Below are positions 1-8,809 of a stretch of DNA of 64,000 nucleotides, piece by piece. Origin of the DNA: Halobellus rarus (GTDB lineage Archaea > Halobacteriota > Halobacteria > Halobacteriales > Haloferacaceae); NCBI RefSeq assembly GCF_024494595.1, contig NZ_JANHDI010000008.1, positions 185,527 through 249,526 on the forward strand, written 5' to 3'. Positions within the stretch are counted from its first letter, which is position 1. Each line of letters starts with the position of its first letter. The notes under the pieces were generated by a model. That model made no database searches and was not told where the DNA came from. It saw only the letters and a program-made list of their open reading frames with translations. A program made the translations under genes and the position numbers.

Positions 1-219
1 GATCGGCCGATCGATCGGGGCCGAGGCGAGTGTGAGCAGTGCGGATTCTCCCACGGCGAACACGACGTCGGGGTCGACGTCGACGCCGCGGGCGGTCGCG
101 TCGACTCGGGTGACCGACACGCCGTCGCGTTCGGCGACCGCATCGACGACGGCGTCGCTCGTCGAGCCACGGCCGCGTACGAGGATGGAACGGCCGTTCG
201 TCGGCGAACCCTCACTCAC
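1..219 (-). CDS. N-terminal part of a gene cut by the window edge, possibly NAD kinase-like
   Basis: 73 codons are visible, reading leftward off the window with no stop. The start is GTG at 219; a GGAGG stretch 11 bases upstream (231-235) fits a ribosome binding site and decides the start. The visible protein has an Ile-Leu-Val-Arg-Gly strand near residues 14-18 and a VVFAVGESAL segment near residues 55-64. I infer similarity to the haloarchaeal NAD kinase paralogs, which I remember as having a short domain with a VGE-A pattern, but the GGDG motif that would prove it lies outside the window. It could equally be another nucleotide-binding protein. Weak call for function, fair call for a real gene. 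Confidence 0.5.
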   Translation of the reverse strand, partial: MSEGSPTNGRSILVRGRGSTSDAVVDAVAERDGVSVTRVDATARGVDVDPDVVFAVGESALLTLASAPIDRPI

Positions 220-347
220 GGGTGTGCCACCCTCCGGCCCCGTCTCCGCTGATTCGGCTCGGCTTCGAGCATAGTCGGTCGGTGCGTGGGAGAGGAAAAA
301 GACCCAGCGGTTCAGCGCGAGCGTCTCCTCGGTCGTGTCACTGACCC

Positions 348-1262
348 TCAGATCGCGTCCCGGATCACGTCGAGGGCCTGCTCGGGGAACTCCACGTGGG
401 GGAGCAGCTTCGCGTCGTCGATCACGACGAGTCGGCAGTCGGACGCCGCCGCGAGGTCGCGCCCCCGTTTCAGCGGCGTGATGTCGGCCTCGCGACCCCA
501 CAGCAGCGTCACCGGCACATCCATCTGCGAAAGCGTCTCTTCGAGGTCGATGTCCGCGTTGAGAAAGCCGCTGACGAACGACGCGGGCGCGTAGCGGGCG
601 TTCGGCTGGTGGGCGGTTCGCCACTCGTAGTCCATCCACGACTCGCTCACCCGGTCCATATCGTAGTAGCCGTGGTCGGCGTTGAAATACCGGATCGACG
701 GCTTCGACGCGAGCAGGTTGAAGAGCGCCTCGCCGACGAGGGGCGACCGGAGGAGCTCGCGAGCGAGGAGGTTGCGGTCGGGACCGCCGCGCTCGGTCGG
801 GCAGATGAGGACCACGGACGCGAGATCCAGGTCGTCCGCGACCGCCGTGAGGTACGCGCCGGTCAGCGAGGACGCAACCACGGACGGGCGGTCGAACTCG
901 GAGGCGAAGTCGCGGACGAACTCCTCGTACAGCGTCGCGGAGTACCGAAGCGGCGGCCGCTCGGAGGTCCCGAACCCCGGGAGATCGGGGGCGACCACGT
1001 GGTAGTCGTCGGCGAGGTCCTCGAAGACCGCGCGGAACTCGCCGCTGGAGCCGGCGGCGTTGATCCCGTGCAGGAGGAGGAGATCCGGGTCGTCGGGGTC
1101 GCCGGCCTCCGTGTAGCGGACGTCGATTCCGTTCCACTCGAACGTCCGATGGGTCCCCGAAAGCGGCGGCTCCAGTTCGGGCGTTCGTCGTCGTAGTGCG
1201 GCGTTCGCGAGGGCGACGGCTCCGGTTCCGATCGCGAGTCCGGCGAGAGCGCGGCGGCGCAT
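348..1262 (-). CDS. Alpha/beta-fold hydrolase with hydrophobic N-terminus
   Basis: A 304-residue alpha/beta hydrolase. I start it at the ATG at 1262 (MRRRALAGL) rather than 17 codons upstream, because the longer start runs into the stop of the MeaB gene and adds no conserved sequence. Residues 1-25 are a short basic stretch followed by a hydrophobic segment, probably a membrane anchor. Domain marks: the HG oxyanion motif in LLLHGINAAG, a nucleophile elbow VVASSLTGA in which the usual first Gly of G-x-S-x-G is Ala, an acid in GREADITP, and a catalytic His in LLPHVEFPE. Substrate unknown. It lies 47 bp downstream of the MeaB gene in the same direction and may share its transcript. Confidence 0.85.
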   Translation of the reverse strand: MRRRALAGLAIGTGAVALANAALRRRTPELEPPLSGTHRTFEWNGIDVRYTEAGDPDDPDLLLLHGINAAGSSGEFRAVFEDLADDYHVVAPDLPGFGTSERPPLRYSATLYEEFVRDFASEFDRPSVVASSLTGAYLTAVADDLDLASVVLICPTERGGPDRNLLARELLRSPLVGEALFNLLASKPSIRYFNADHGYYDMDRVSESWMDYEWRTAHQPNARYAPASFVSGFLNADIDLEETLSQMDVPVTLLWGREADITPLKRGRDLAAASDCRLVVIDDAKLLPHVEFPEQALDVIRDAI

Positions 1263-1309
1263 AATCGAATTAGGGTCGGGGGACGCTTCAGCCTGCTGGC
1301 ACCGCCGGC

Positions 1310-2665
1310 TCACTTGCGGGTGGGCTCGTCGACGTGGGCACGTTCCGCATCGTCGGCGTCGGCACGTTCTGCACTGTCGGCGTCGGCACGTTCCGCGTTC
1401 TCACCGCTTTCGACGTTGCCCTCGACGCACTCCCGCACCGGCCCGACGATCGACGTGGCGACCGTGTACGGATCGGTCTCGCCGTCGAGGACGCGCCGTG
1501 CCAGCGACTCGATGCCGCCGCGTCGACGGACCTCCGCTTCCAACAGCTCGTTCCCGTCGCTGCGGACGAGCCGCCGGATCTCCTCGCCGATTCGGTCGAG
1601 CGCCCGCGTCTCGCCGTCACCGGACGTCCGGAGGTACGCGGCGTGTGCGTCCAACGCCTCGACGAGCTCGCCGATCCCCGACCCGGTGGTCGCGACGGTC
1701 TCGACGACCGGCGGCCGCCAGGGTTCGGGGGACGTCCCAGCGGCTGCTTCGCCGCCGCTACCGTTGGTCTCTCGCTCGCCGCTATCGTTGGGCTCTCGCT
1801 CGCCGCTATCGTCGGCTTCTCTATCGCCGCGATCCACCGTCTCCGTGCGGTGTGCGGACGACTCGTCACTCTGGGTTCCGGTGCCGTGGTGACCGCTGAT
1901 CGACCCCGAACCCGGCCGGTCCCCCGCGATGCGTCGACCCCCGTCCCGACGCTGGATCATCTCCTCCAGTTCCGCGACGGTCCGCTCGACGCCGTCCATA
2001 TCCGCCTTGTTGACGACGAAGACGTCGCCGATCTCTAATATCCCCGCCTTCAGCATCTGGACATCGTCGCCGCTGCCCGGTTGGACGAGCACCGCGACCG
2101 TGTCTGCGGTGCGGACGACGTCGACCTCGCTCTGGCCGGCCCCGACGGTCTCGACGACGATCACGTCCTTGCCGAAGGCGTCGAGCGCCGTGATGGCGTC
2201 CGTCGTCGCCGTCGACAGCCCGCCGAGCCGACCCCGCGTGCTCATCGAACGGACGAACACGTCCATGTCGCCGACGGTCGAGGCCATCCGGATCCGGTCG
2301 CCGAGGACCGACCCGCCGGAGTACGGCGAGGAGGGATCGACGGCGATGATCCCCACCGTGTCGCCGCGCTCGCGGTAGGCGCTCGCCAGTTTGTCCACGA
2401 GCGTGGACTTCCCCGCACCGGGGCTGCCCGTCACCCCGACGACCGCCGCGGAGCCCGCGTGGCCGTAGAGCCGCGAAACCAGGTCGCGGTGTCCCGGCTC
2501 CCGGTTCTCGATCCGCGTGATGACTCTGGCCAGCGCGCGGTGTTCCCCGGCGAGCAGCGACTCGACGAGGTCCTCGTTACGCGCGACCGTCGACGGATCG
2601 AGGGGCGGTTCCGCCGGCGGATCGAGCGGGCGCTCCGCCGGGTTGGCGTCGGATCGGTCCATCAC
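1310..2665 (-). CDS. meaB: Methylmalonyl-CoA mutase-associated GTPase MeaB
   Basis: A 451-residue SIMIBI-class P-loop GTPase of the MeaB/ArgK family, which protects methylmalonyl-CoA mutase and loads its B12 cofactor. The Walker A motif GSPGAGKST is at residues 80-88; ETVGAGQSEVDVV follows, and NKADMDG is the base-specificity motif. The family is usually about 320-350 residues. The excess is an acidic low-complexity insert at about residues 246-318 with SGERE-type repeats and a C-terminal tail with ERADAD repeats. Its start overlaps the stop of the B12-binding subunit gene by 4 bases (ATGA), so the two are translationally coupled. The large catalytic mutase subunit is not in the window. Confidence 0.95.
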   Translation of the reverse strand: MMDRSDANPAERPLDPPAEPPLDPSTVARNEDLVESLLAGEHRALARVITRIENREPGHRDLVSRLYGHAGSAAVVGVTGSPGAGKSTLVDKLASAYRERGDTVGIIAVDPSSPYSGGSVLGDRIRMASTVGDMDVFVRSMSTRGRLGGLSTATTDAITALDAFGKDVIVVETVGAGQSEVDVVRTADTVAVLVQPGSGDDVQMLKAGILEIGDVFVVNKADMDGVERTVAELEEMIQRRDGGRRIAGDRPGSGSISGHHGTGTQSDESSAHRTETVDRGDREADDSGEREPNDSGERETNGSGGEAAAGTSPEPWRPPVVETVATTGSGIGELVEALDAHAAYLRTSGDGETRALDRIGEEIRRLVRSDGNELLEAEVRRRGGIESLARRVLDGETDPYTVATSIVGPVRECVEGNVESGENAERADADSAERADADDAERAHVDEPTRK

Positions 2666-3093
2666 CCGCGGCGCGGGGCGTTCTCCCGCACGAACTCGAC
2701 TGTCTCCTCCATCGGCGTCCCGGGGCCGAAGACGGCCGCGACGCCCATCGAGTGGAGGTCATCGCGGTCCGCCTCGGGGACGATTCCGCCGACGATCAAC
2801 AGCGTGTCGTCGAAGGCCCCGTACTCCTTCAGCCCCTCGACGACCTTCGGGACGAGCGTGTTGTGCGCACCCGAGAGAATCGACAGGCCGAGCACGTCGA
2901 CGTCCTCCTGGACGGCCGCCTGTACCACCTCCTCCGGCGCGCGGTGCAGCCCGGAGTAGACCACCTCGAAGCCGGCGTCCCGGAACGCGCGGGCGATGAC
3001 GTGTGCACCTCGGTCGTGGCCGTCGAGTCCCACCTTCGCGATGAGACACCGGACCGGACGGTGTCTGTGTGCTCCCTCGGCGTCGGCGCTCAT
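2662..3093 (-). CDS. mcmA2: Methylmalonyl-CoA mutase, cobalamin-binding (C-terminal) subunit
   Basis: 143 residues, the size of the separate B12-binding subunit found in archaea. The base-off cobalamin signature D-x-H-x-x-G is visible in GLDGHDRGA near residues 23-31, with the lower Ser-x-Leu (GLSILSG) and the GG (IVGGIVPEAD) that surround the nucleotide tail of B12. The partner is the large substrate-binding mutase subunit, encoded elsewhere; together they interconvert methylmalonyl-CoA and succinyl-CoA in propionate and odd-chain or branched-chain catabolism. First gene of a two-gene operon with meaB (ATGA overlap). Confidence 0.93.
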   Translation of the reverse strand: MSADAEGAHRHRPVRCLIAKVGLDGHDRGAHVIARAFRDAGFEVVYSGLHRAPEEVVQAAVQEDVDVLGLSILSGAHNTLVPKVVEGLKEYGAFDDTLLIVGGIVPEADRDDLHSMGVAAVFGPGTPMEETVEFVRENAPRRG

Positions 3094-3144
3094 AGCTGAC
3101 GCTTGGGTACCCGTCCGTTTGGTTCTACCGCCGGCGGTCGGCGA

Positions 3145-4629
3145 TCAGCCACGAGCGCTACCGTGATCGAGGGCGTCGAGAAGCTCCACCGTCTGATCGA
3201 TGTAGATCCCGTAGGCGCACTCGGCGGTCCCCGGGGGCGACACCGGAACGACGCTGAGTGCGAACTCCCGTGCCGTGTCGTCGCCGCCCGTCCGGTCGAC
3301 GGTTTCGGTCGTGACCGTCCCCGTATCGAGCGCGGATGCGTACTGTCGGCGTTCAGTATCGCTCCGCACCACGTCCGCGAGGGGCTCTCCCGGTTCGATT
3401 TCGCCGAACAGCTCGGCGTAGGCTCGGTTGACCTCCCGGACGGTCGTGGCGCGATCCCGCCGCTCGACGTGAATCGCCGGGACTGGCAGTTCCCCGAAGA
3501 ACGCGTGGAGCCGATCCCGTTCCGTGCGGAGGGTCACCTCCCGTTCGATCCGTTCGAGCGCCTCGCGCGTGTATCCCGCGAGGATCTCGACGAACTCCCT
3601 GTCCCGTTCGTCGAACGCGTCGCGGTCGGCCGAGGCGACCTGGATCACCCCGTGTCCGCCGATCGGGACGCTCAATCCCGCGCGGAGGTCGTCGTCTTCG
3701 GGAATCGCGTCCGCGTCCGACTGTATGTTCTCGACGATCTCGGACTCGCCGCTCGCGAGCGTTCGACCCGCGATTCCGTCGGTAACGTCGGAAGTCTTTA
3801 GCTGCGATTGGGGCAGCGTCGCCGCCCGCGGAACGAGCCGTTCGCCCTCGACGAGGAGGACGACGCAGTAATCGAACGCCAGCGCGTCGGTCGTCGCCTC
3901 GAGGGTGCGTTCGACGACGGCGTCGACCGTCTCGCAGGCGGTGATATCCTCGGCGTAGTGGCTCAACGCGGTCAACCGCGCGTTCGACTCGCGGAGATCG
4001 TTTCGCGTGTGATCCCACTGCAGTTCGGCTCGAATCCGGTCGATCAGCTCTTCGATGGAGTCCTCACCGCCGACGGCGTTGTCGATGCGTCCGATCACCG
4101 GCGGTTCGCAGACGATGGTCGTGACCGCTCCCTCTTCGATGAGGGCTTCGATCAGTCGTCTGTCGTCGCCGAGGACGACGACGCAATCGAGGGTCGGCCC
4201 GAGTTCCGAGACGTACTCCGTCGCCGTCTCGCCGCAGCGGATCACCACCTCGGCGTCGAGTTCCTCGTCCAGTACGGCGAGGACTTCCTCGGGATCGCAG
4301 GATCGACCCGTTTCGTCCTCCTCGGCCGCGGTCGAGTCAGCGCGATCCGACGGTCCCGTCCGGTCGGTCCCGCCCGAGTGCTCCGCCCCCGAGGTCTCAT
4401 CGACGTCGTCACCCGTCCCCTCGGGCTCGGATCCCGAACTCTCACCGCGAAGGAACGAACCACTGCGGTCCGTCATCTCGTCTCCGGAACGCTCGTCACG
4501 ATCCCGGATCTCTCCCACGTCTGATTCGGCCGTTACGTCGTCCTCGCTACGGGAGTCTGCTGTCTCAAGACCGTCGGTCATCGCCGGAACGACGACCAGC
4601 ACGCGTCCCCCGGCAGGATCTCCCGTCAT
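3145..4629 (-). CDS. GAF/PAS-domain sensor protein without kinase domain
   Basis: 494 residues, cytoplasmic, very acidic. Residues 1-110 are a low-complexity Glu/Ser/Asp-rich stretch. Residues about 110-200 resemble a degenerate receiver-like domain (LDCVVVLGDD, then a VTTIVCEPP strand). A GAF domain covers about 215-360 (ITACETVDAVVERTL to FVEILAGYTREAL), followed by a PAS-like domain at about 370-480 (LHAFFGELPVPAIHV). No H-box, HATPase or HalOD1 output is present after the PAS. It ends 50 bp upstream of the B12 subunit gene and has its own orientation-matched gap. Probably a sensory input protein that passes its signal to a partner; ligand unknown. Confidence 0.8.
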   Translation of the reverse strand: MTGDPAGGRVLVVVPAMTDGLETADSRSEDDVTAESDVGEIRDRDERSGDEMTDRSGSFLRGESSGSEPEGTGDDVDETSGAEHSGGTDRTGPSDRADSTAAEEDETGRSCDPEEVLAVLDEELDAEVVIRCGETATEYVSELGPTLDCVVVLGDDRRLIEALIEEGAVTTIVCEPPVIGRIDNAVGGEDSIEELIDRIRAELQWDHTRNDLRESNARLTALSHYAEDITACETVDAVVERTLEATTDALAFDYCVVLLVEGERLVPRAATLPQSQLKTSDVTDGIAGRTLASGESEIVENIQSDADAIPEDDDLRAGLSVPIGGHGVIQVASADRDAFDERDREFVEILAGYTREALERIEREVTLRTERDRLHAFFGELPVPAIHVERRDRATTVREVNRAYAELFGEIEPGEPLADVVRSDTERRQYASALDTGTVTTETVDRTGGDDTAREFALSVVPVSPPGTAECAYGIYIDQTVELLDALDHGSARG

Positions 4630-4819
4630 ACTTCTGTCCCCTCGAACGTCAGTACACTAATACGTTTGGTTCCTTGAGTATTCCCCTCAATCGGTCGTAG
4701 ATACCGTGTGGTACCACCGAACGAGTTCGTCTCGCGGACGGAGTTCGCTGCCGTGCTCGAATGATAGTAACGTCGGAGGGCGGCGTGGGACTCCCCTCCG
4801 ATGGCGATCGTCGGTGCCG

Positions 4820-6634
4820 TCACGCCGGTTCGTCGACGTGCTCGGCGAGGAACTCGACGATCGACTCGTACGCGCGGATCCGATTCTGGAGTTTCGTGAA
4901 CCCGTGCCCCTCGTCCTCGAAGACGAGTTCGCGGACCGGGACGTGCTCGCTCGCCGCCTCGACGAGCTGGTGGGCCTCCGAGACGGGGACGCGGGGGTCG
5001 TTCTCCCCGTGGAGGACGAAAAGCGGTGCGCGGATGTCCCCGATGGTGTTGAGCGGCGAGATCGACTCCAGGAACTCGCGGTCGTCCTCCAGTGAGCCGT
5101 ACTCGGCCTCGCGGAGTTCACGTCGCCACTCGCCGGTGTTCTCGAGGAAGGTCACGAAGTTCGCGATACCGACGATGTCGATCCCGGCGGCCCACAGGTC
5201 GGGGTACTCGGTCATCGCGGCGAGCACCATGAATCCGCCGTAGGAGCCGCCCATCGCGACGATTCGATCGGGATCGACCGCCGGATGGTCGTGGAGCCAC
5301 TCGACGGCGGCCTCGACGTCCGCGACCGAGTCCATCCGCTTTTCGACGTCGTCGAGGTGGCCGTAGGCCTTCCCGTAGCCCGCGGAGCCGCGGACGTTCG
5401 GCTCGAAGACGGCGTAGCCGTTCGCGAGGAAGTACTGCGTGACCGCGCTGAACGAGGGTCGACGCTGCGACTCCGGCCCGCCGTGGATGTCGACGATCAC
5501 CGGCGTCTCGCCGTGTCCCGTGTCGGTCTCCGGCAGCGAGAAGAGCGCCGGGATCTCGCGGCCGTCGAACGTCGGGTAGTGGACGAGTTCGGGCTCGACG
5601 AAGGAGTCCCGCGGGATCCCGGCGGTCGCCGCGCGCGTCCACCGCTCCGTCGCTCCGGTGTCGGCGTCGACGACGTAGACGTTCGCGGGGTCGCCCCGCC
5701 GCGTCACCGTGACGGCGAACCGCTCCCCGTCGGAGTCGAAGGCGACGCCGCCCGAAACGCCCTCGGGGAGGTCGGGCGTCGTCGCCCCCTCGATCGTGCC
5801 GCTGTCGACCAGGTCGCCGACTGTCAGTTCGGTGTAGCCGTCGACGTTCGTCGAGTAGGCGATCCGCCCGGACTCGTCGTCGACGGCGACGCCGTCGATC
5901 TCCCAGTCGGGATCTTCGACGGCGAGCGAGAACTCGCCGGTCTCGACGGCGACGCACCACAGGTCGAGCGTGTCGCTCTCGCGGTCGGAGACGAGGTAGA
6001 CGTGCTCGCCCTCGGGCCCCCACTCGGCGCTCTGGAAGCGGACCGTGCTCTCGTGCGGGGTCAGCTCCGTCGTCTCACCGGTCTCGACGTCGAGGACGGC
6101 GACGTCCTGGTCGAAGTTCGAGTACGCCTCGGTCACGAGCAACCGCGAGTCGTCGGGCGACCAGCCGCCCAGCGTCAGCCAGCCGTCGCCCTCGGCGACG
6201 AGTTCGGCGTCCTCTCCGGTCGCGTCGCGGGCCTGTACGTAGACGTCGAAGACCGACTCGTCGCGGCGGTTGGCCGCGAAGGCGAACCGCTCGCCGTCGT
6301 GGCTCCACCCGCCCCACCGGTGCTTCGCGTCGAGCGAGCCCGTGAGGTTCGTGATCTCGCCGGTGGGGACGTCGTACCGGAACAGTTGCTGGCGCTCGTT
6401 GCCGCCCTCGTCCATCCCGAAGGCGAACTCCTCGCGCTCGGGCGACCACGACACGAACGTCACGCGCTCGTCGAAGAACGTGCGCTGTTCGGGCCACCCG
6501 CCGGGTTCGGCGACGGTCCAGACCTGCGGGACCCCCGTCGTGTCCATCAGGAACGCGACGCGGTCGTCGTCGGGAGAGAAGGAGGGACCGTAGGCGCTCC
6601 GGACGTTGAGGTAGCGCTCGATGTCGTGGGGCAT
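4820..6634 (-). CDS. S9-family prolyl oligopeptidase-type serine peptidase
   Basis: 604 residues from the ATG at 6634 (MPHDIERYL). The 32 extra codons upstream lack conserved sequence and extend into the divergent promoter. The N-terminal two thirds is a beta-propeller of WD-like repeats (FSPDDDRVAF, WSHDGERFAF, WSPDDSRLLV). The C-terminal third is the alpha/beta hydrolase domain with nucleophile GGSYGGF, Asp in HGENDPRVP and His in EDEGHGFTK. It probably cleaves oligopeptides in the cytoplasm, since no signal peptide is seen. It is transcribed divergently from the E1 alpha gene, with 127 bp between the two starts. Confidence 0.93.
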   Translation of the reverse strand: MPHDIERYLNVRSAYGPSFSPDDDRVAFLMDTTGVPQVWTVAEPGGWPEQRTFFDERVTFVSWSPEREEFAFGMDEGGNERQQLFRYDVPTGEITNLTGSLDAKHRWGGWSHDGERFAFAANRRDESVFDVYVQARDATGEDAELVAEGDGWLTLGGWSPDDSRLLVTEAYSNFDQDVAVLDVETGETTELTPHESTVRFQSAEWGPEGEHVYLVSDRESDTLDLWCVAVETGEFSLAVEDPDWEIDGVAVDDESGRIAYSTNVDGYTELTVGDLVDSGTIEGATTPDLPEGVSGGVAFDSDGERFAVTVTRRGDPANVYVVDADTGATERWTRAATAGIPRDSFVEPELVHYPTFDGREIPALFSLPETDTGHGETPVIVDIHGGPESQRRPSFSAVTQYFLANGYAVFEPNVRGSAGYGKAYGHLDDVEKRMDSVADVEAAVEWLHDHPAVDPDRIVAMGGSYGGFMVLAAMTEYPDLWAAGIDIVGIANFVTFLENTGEWRRELREAEYGSLEDDREFLESISPLNTIGDIRAPLFVLHGENDPRVPVSEAHQLVEAASEHVPVRELVFEDEGHGFTKLQNRIRAYESIVEFLAEHVDEPA

Positions 6635-6761
6635 ACCCTCTTCTTCGCCGGATGCGGATGAAAGCGTTCGGGTAGTCTCGGTGGGATACAGCCTCGCTGC
6701 CCCCGTCGTATAAGGAAACGAGAGAAACATTCATTGTGTGAGATTGAGACTACCGTACTGT

Positions 6762-7802
6762 ATGTCATCAATTTCGATTGAGGATACCGACGGGAGGAGA
6801 GAGATCCTCCGCCGGATGCTGACGATCAGGGAGTTCGACAGCACCGCGGGCGACCTCTTCGCCGACGGGGAGATCCCGGGGTTCGTTCACCTCTACATCG
6901 GCGAGGAGGCGGTCGCCGTCGGCGCCTGTGCCGCCTTAGACGAGGAGGACTACATCACGAGTACCCACCGCGGCCACGGTCACTGTATCGCGAAGGGGCT
7001 CGATCCGAATCGGATGATGGCCGAGCTGTTCGGTCGGCGCGACGGCTACTGCAACGGCAAGGGCGGATCGATGCACATCGCCGACGTCGAGGCGAACATG
7101 CTCGGCGCGAACGGCATCGTCGGGGCCGGGCCGCCGCTGGCGACCGGGGCCGCGCTGACGAGTCAGTTCAAGGGCGAGGATCGGATCGCGCTCGCGTTCT
7201 TGGGCGACGGGGCCGTCGCGCAGGGACAGGTCCACGAGGCGATCAACCTCGCGGCGACCTGGGACCTCCCGGCCGTCTTCCTCGTCGAGAACAACCACTT
7301 CGGCGAGGGGACGCCCGCCGACGAACAGCACAACATCGAGAACCTGAGCGAGACCGCCGAGTCGTACAACATCCCGGGATTCACCGTCGACGGGATGGAC
7401 GTCACGGCCGTGAACGAGGCCGTCGCGGAGGCCCGCGAGCGAGCACGGAACGGCGAGGGTCCCACGCTCATCGAGGCCGACACGTACCGCTACCGCGGTC
7501 ACTTCGAGGGCGATCCCGAACCCTACCGCGACGAGGAGGACGTCAAGCACTGGCAGGAGCGCGACCCGATCGACACGTTCGCCGAGCGACTCATCGACCG
7601 CGGCGACCTGACCGAGGCGGAACTCGAGGAGATGCGCTCGGAGATCGCCGCGGAGATCGAGGCGGCGGTGGAGTACGCTCGCGACGCGGACCTCCCCGAC
7701 CCCTCGGAGGCCTACGACGACATGTTCGGCGAACCGGTACCAGAGATCGAGGAGTTCGCGAGCCGGCTCCGGGCCGACGGAGCGGGAGGTGATTCACGAT
7801 GA
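6762..7802 (+). CDS. 2-oxoacid dehydrogenase E1 component, alpha subunit (thiamine diphosphate-dependent)
   Basis: 346 residues from the ATG at 6762; an upstream in-frame start at 6738 would reach into the promoter. The thiamine diphosphate/Mg motif begins at GDGAVAQGQVHEA and ends at the NN of FLVENNHFGEG about 30 residues later. THRGHGHCIAKG and RYRGHFEGD are typical of the acetoin/pyruvate/branched-chain E1 alpha family. It decarboxylates a 2-oxoacid and passes the acyl group to lipoyl-E2. It overlaps the E1 beta gene by 4 bases. The acoX-like third gene favours an acetoin-type or unusual substrate over pyruvate, but the sequence alone does not settle this. Confidence 0.93.
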   Translation: MSSISIEDTDGRREILRRMLTIREFDSTAGDLFADGEIPGFVHLYIGEEAVAVGACAALDEEDYITSTHRGHGHCIAKGLDPNRMMAELFGRRDGYCNGKGGSMHIADVEANMLGANGIVGAGPPLATGAALTSQFKGEDRIALAFLGDGAVAQGQVHEAINLAATWDLPAVFLVENNHFGEGTPADEQHNIENLSETAESYNIPGFTVDGMDVTAVNEAVAEARERARNGEGPTLIEADTYRYRGHFEGDPEPYRDEEDVKHWQERDPIDTFAERLIDRGDLTEAELEEMRSEIAAEIEAAVEYARDADLPDPSEAYDDMFGEPVPEIEEFASRLRADGAGGDSR

Positions 7803-8806
7803 GCACGCAACCCGAAACCGCATCCAGCGACCGAACCGAGACGCTGACCGTCCGCGAGGCGATCCGCGCGGCGCTTCGCGAGGAGATGGAACAGGACGAG
7901 GACGTGTTCGTGATGGGCGAGGACGTCGGGAAGTTCGGCGGCGTCCTCGACGTGACCGACGGCCTCTTCGAGCAGTTCGGCGGCGAGCGCGTCCGCGACA
8001 CGCCCATCAGCGAGGCCGGGTTCGTCGGGGCGGGCGTCGGCGCGGCCGCCACCGGCTCCCGACCGGTCGTCGAGGTGATGTTCTCCGACTTCCTCGGCGT
8101 CTCCGGCGAACAGATAATGAACCAGATGGCGAAGATGCGCTACATGTTCGGCGGGAAGATCGAGATGCCCGTCACTATCCGGACGACAGAGGGCGGCGGG
8201 ATGGGCGCGGCGAGCCAGCACTCGGGGACGCCGCACACCTGGTTCGCGCACTTCCCCGGGCTGAAGGCCGTGACGCCCGGCACCCCGGCGGCCGCGAAGG
8301 GGCTGCTCAAGTCCGCGATCCGCTCGAACGACCCGGTGTTCTTCTTCGAGAACAAGATGATGTACGAGCAGTCCGGGGAGGTACCGACCGACCCCGGCTA
8401 CACGCTCCCGATCGGCGAGGCGAGCGTCGAGCGCGAGGGCGAAGACGTCACCGTCGTCGCGACCCAGCGCCTCGTCGGCGAGTCGCTCGACGTCGCAGAG
8501 GACCTCGCCGGCGAGACGAGCGTCGAGGTCATCGACGTCCGCTCGCTGTACCCGCTCGACACCGACACGCTCGCCGACAGCATCCGGAAGACCGGCCGGA
8601 TGGTCGTCGCCGACGAGAGCCCGATCTCCTACGGCGTCCACGCGGAGATCGTCACCCGAATGGTCGAAAACGAGTTCTTCAGCCTCGACGCGCCGCTGCA
8701 GCGCGTCGGCGTGCCGGACACGCACATCCCGTTCAGCTCGCCGCTGGAGGACGAGGTCGTCCCGGACGGCGACGACGTCCGCGACGCGATCAGCCAGGTG
8801 GTCTGA
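7799..8806 (+). CDS. 2-oxoacid dehydrogenase E1 component, beta subunit
   Basis: 335 residues, the normal length for E1 beta. Family marks are the N-terminal LTVREAIRAALREEM and VMGEDVGKFGGV, the pyrimidine-domain ISEAGFVGAGVGAA, and the C-terminal transketolase domain (VEVIDVRSLYPLD, VADESP). It forms the alpha2beta2 E1 with the preceding gene; the ATGA overlap at 7799-7802 implies translational coupling. The acoX-like gene follows after 3 bases. Confidence 0.94.
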   Translation: MSTQPETASSDRTETLTVREAIRAALREEMEQDEDVFVMGEDVGKFGGVLDVTDGLFEQFGGERVRDTPISEAGFVGAGVGAAATGSRPVVEVMFSDFLGVSGEQIMNQMAKMRYMFGGKIEMPVTIRTTEGGGMGAASQHSGTPHTWFAHFPGLKAVTPGTPAAAKGLLKSAIRSNDPVFFFENKMMYEQSGEVPTDPGYTLPIGEASVEREGEDVTVVATQRLVGESLDVAEDLAGETSVEVIDVRSLYPLDTDTLADSIRKTGRMVVADESPISYGVHAEIVTRMVENEFFSLDAPLQRVGVPDTHIPFSSPLEDEVVPDGDDVRDAISQVV

Positions 8807-8809
8807 GGG

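Noticed and set aside
4626-4823. A 65-residue minus-strand ORF between the peptidase and the GAF sensor
   Set aside because: Basic and Ser/Thr-rich, with no homolog pattern; it spans the likely promoter of the GAF sensor gene.
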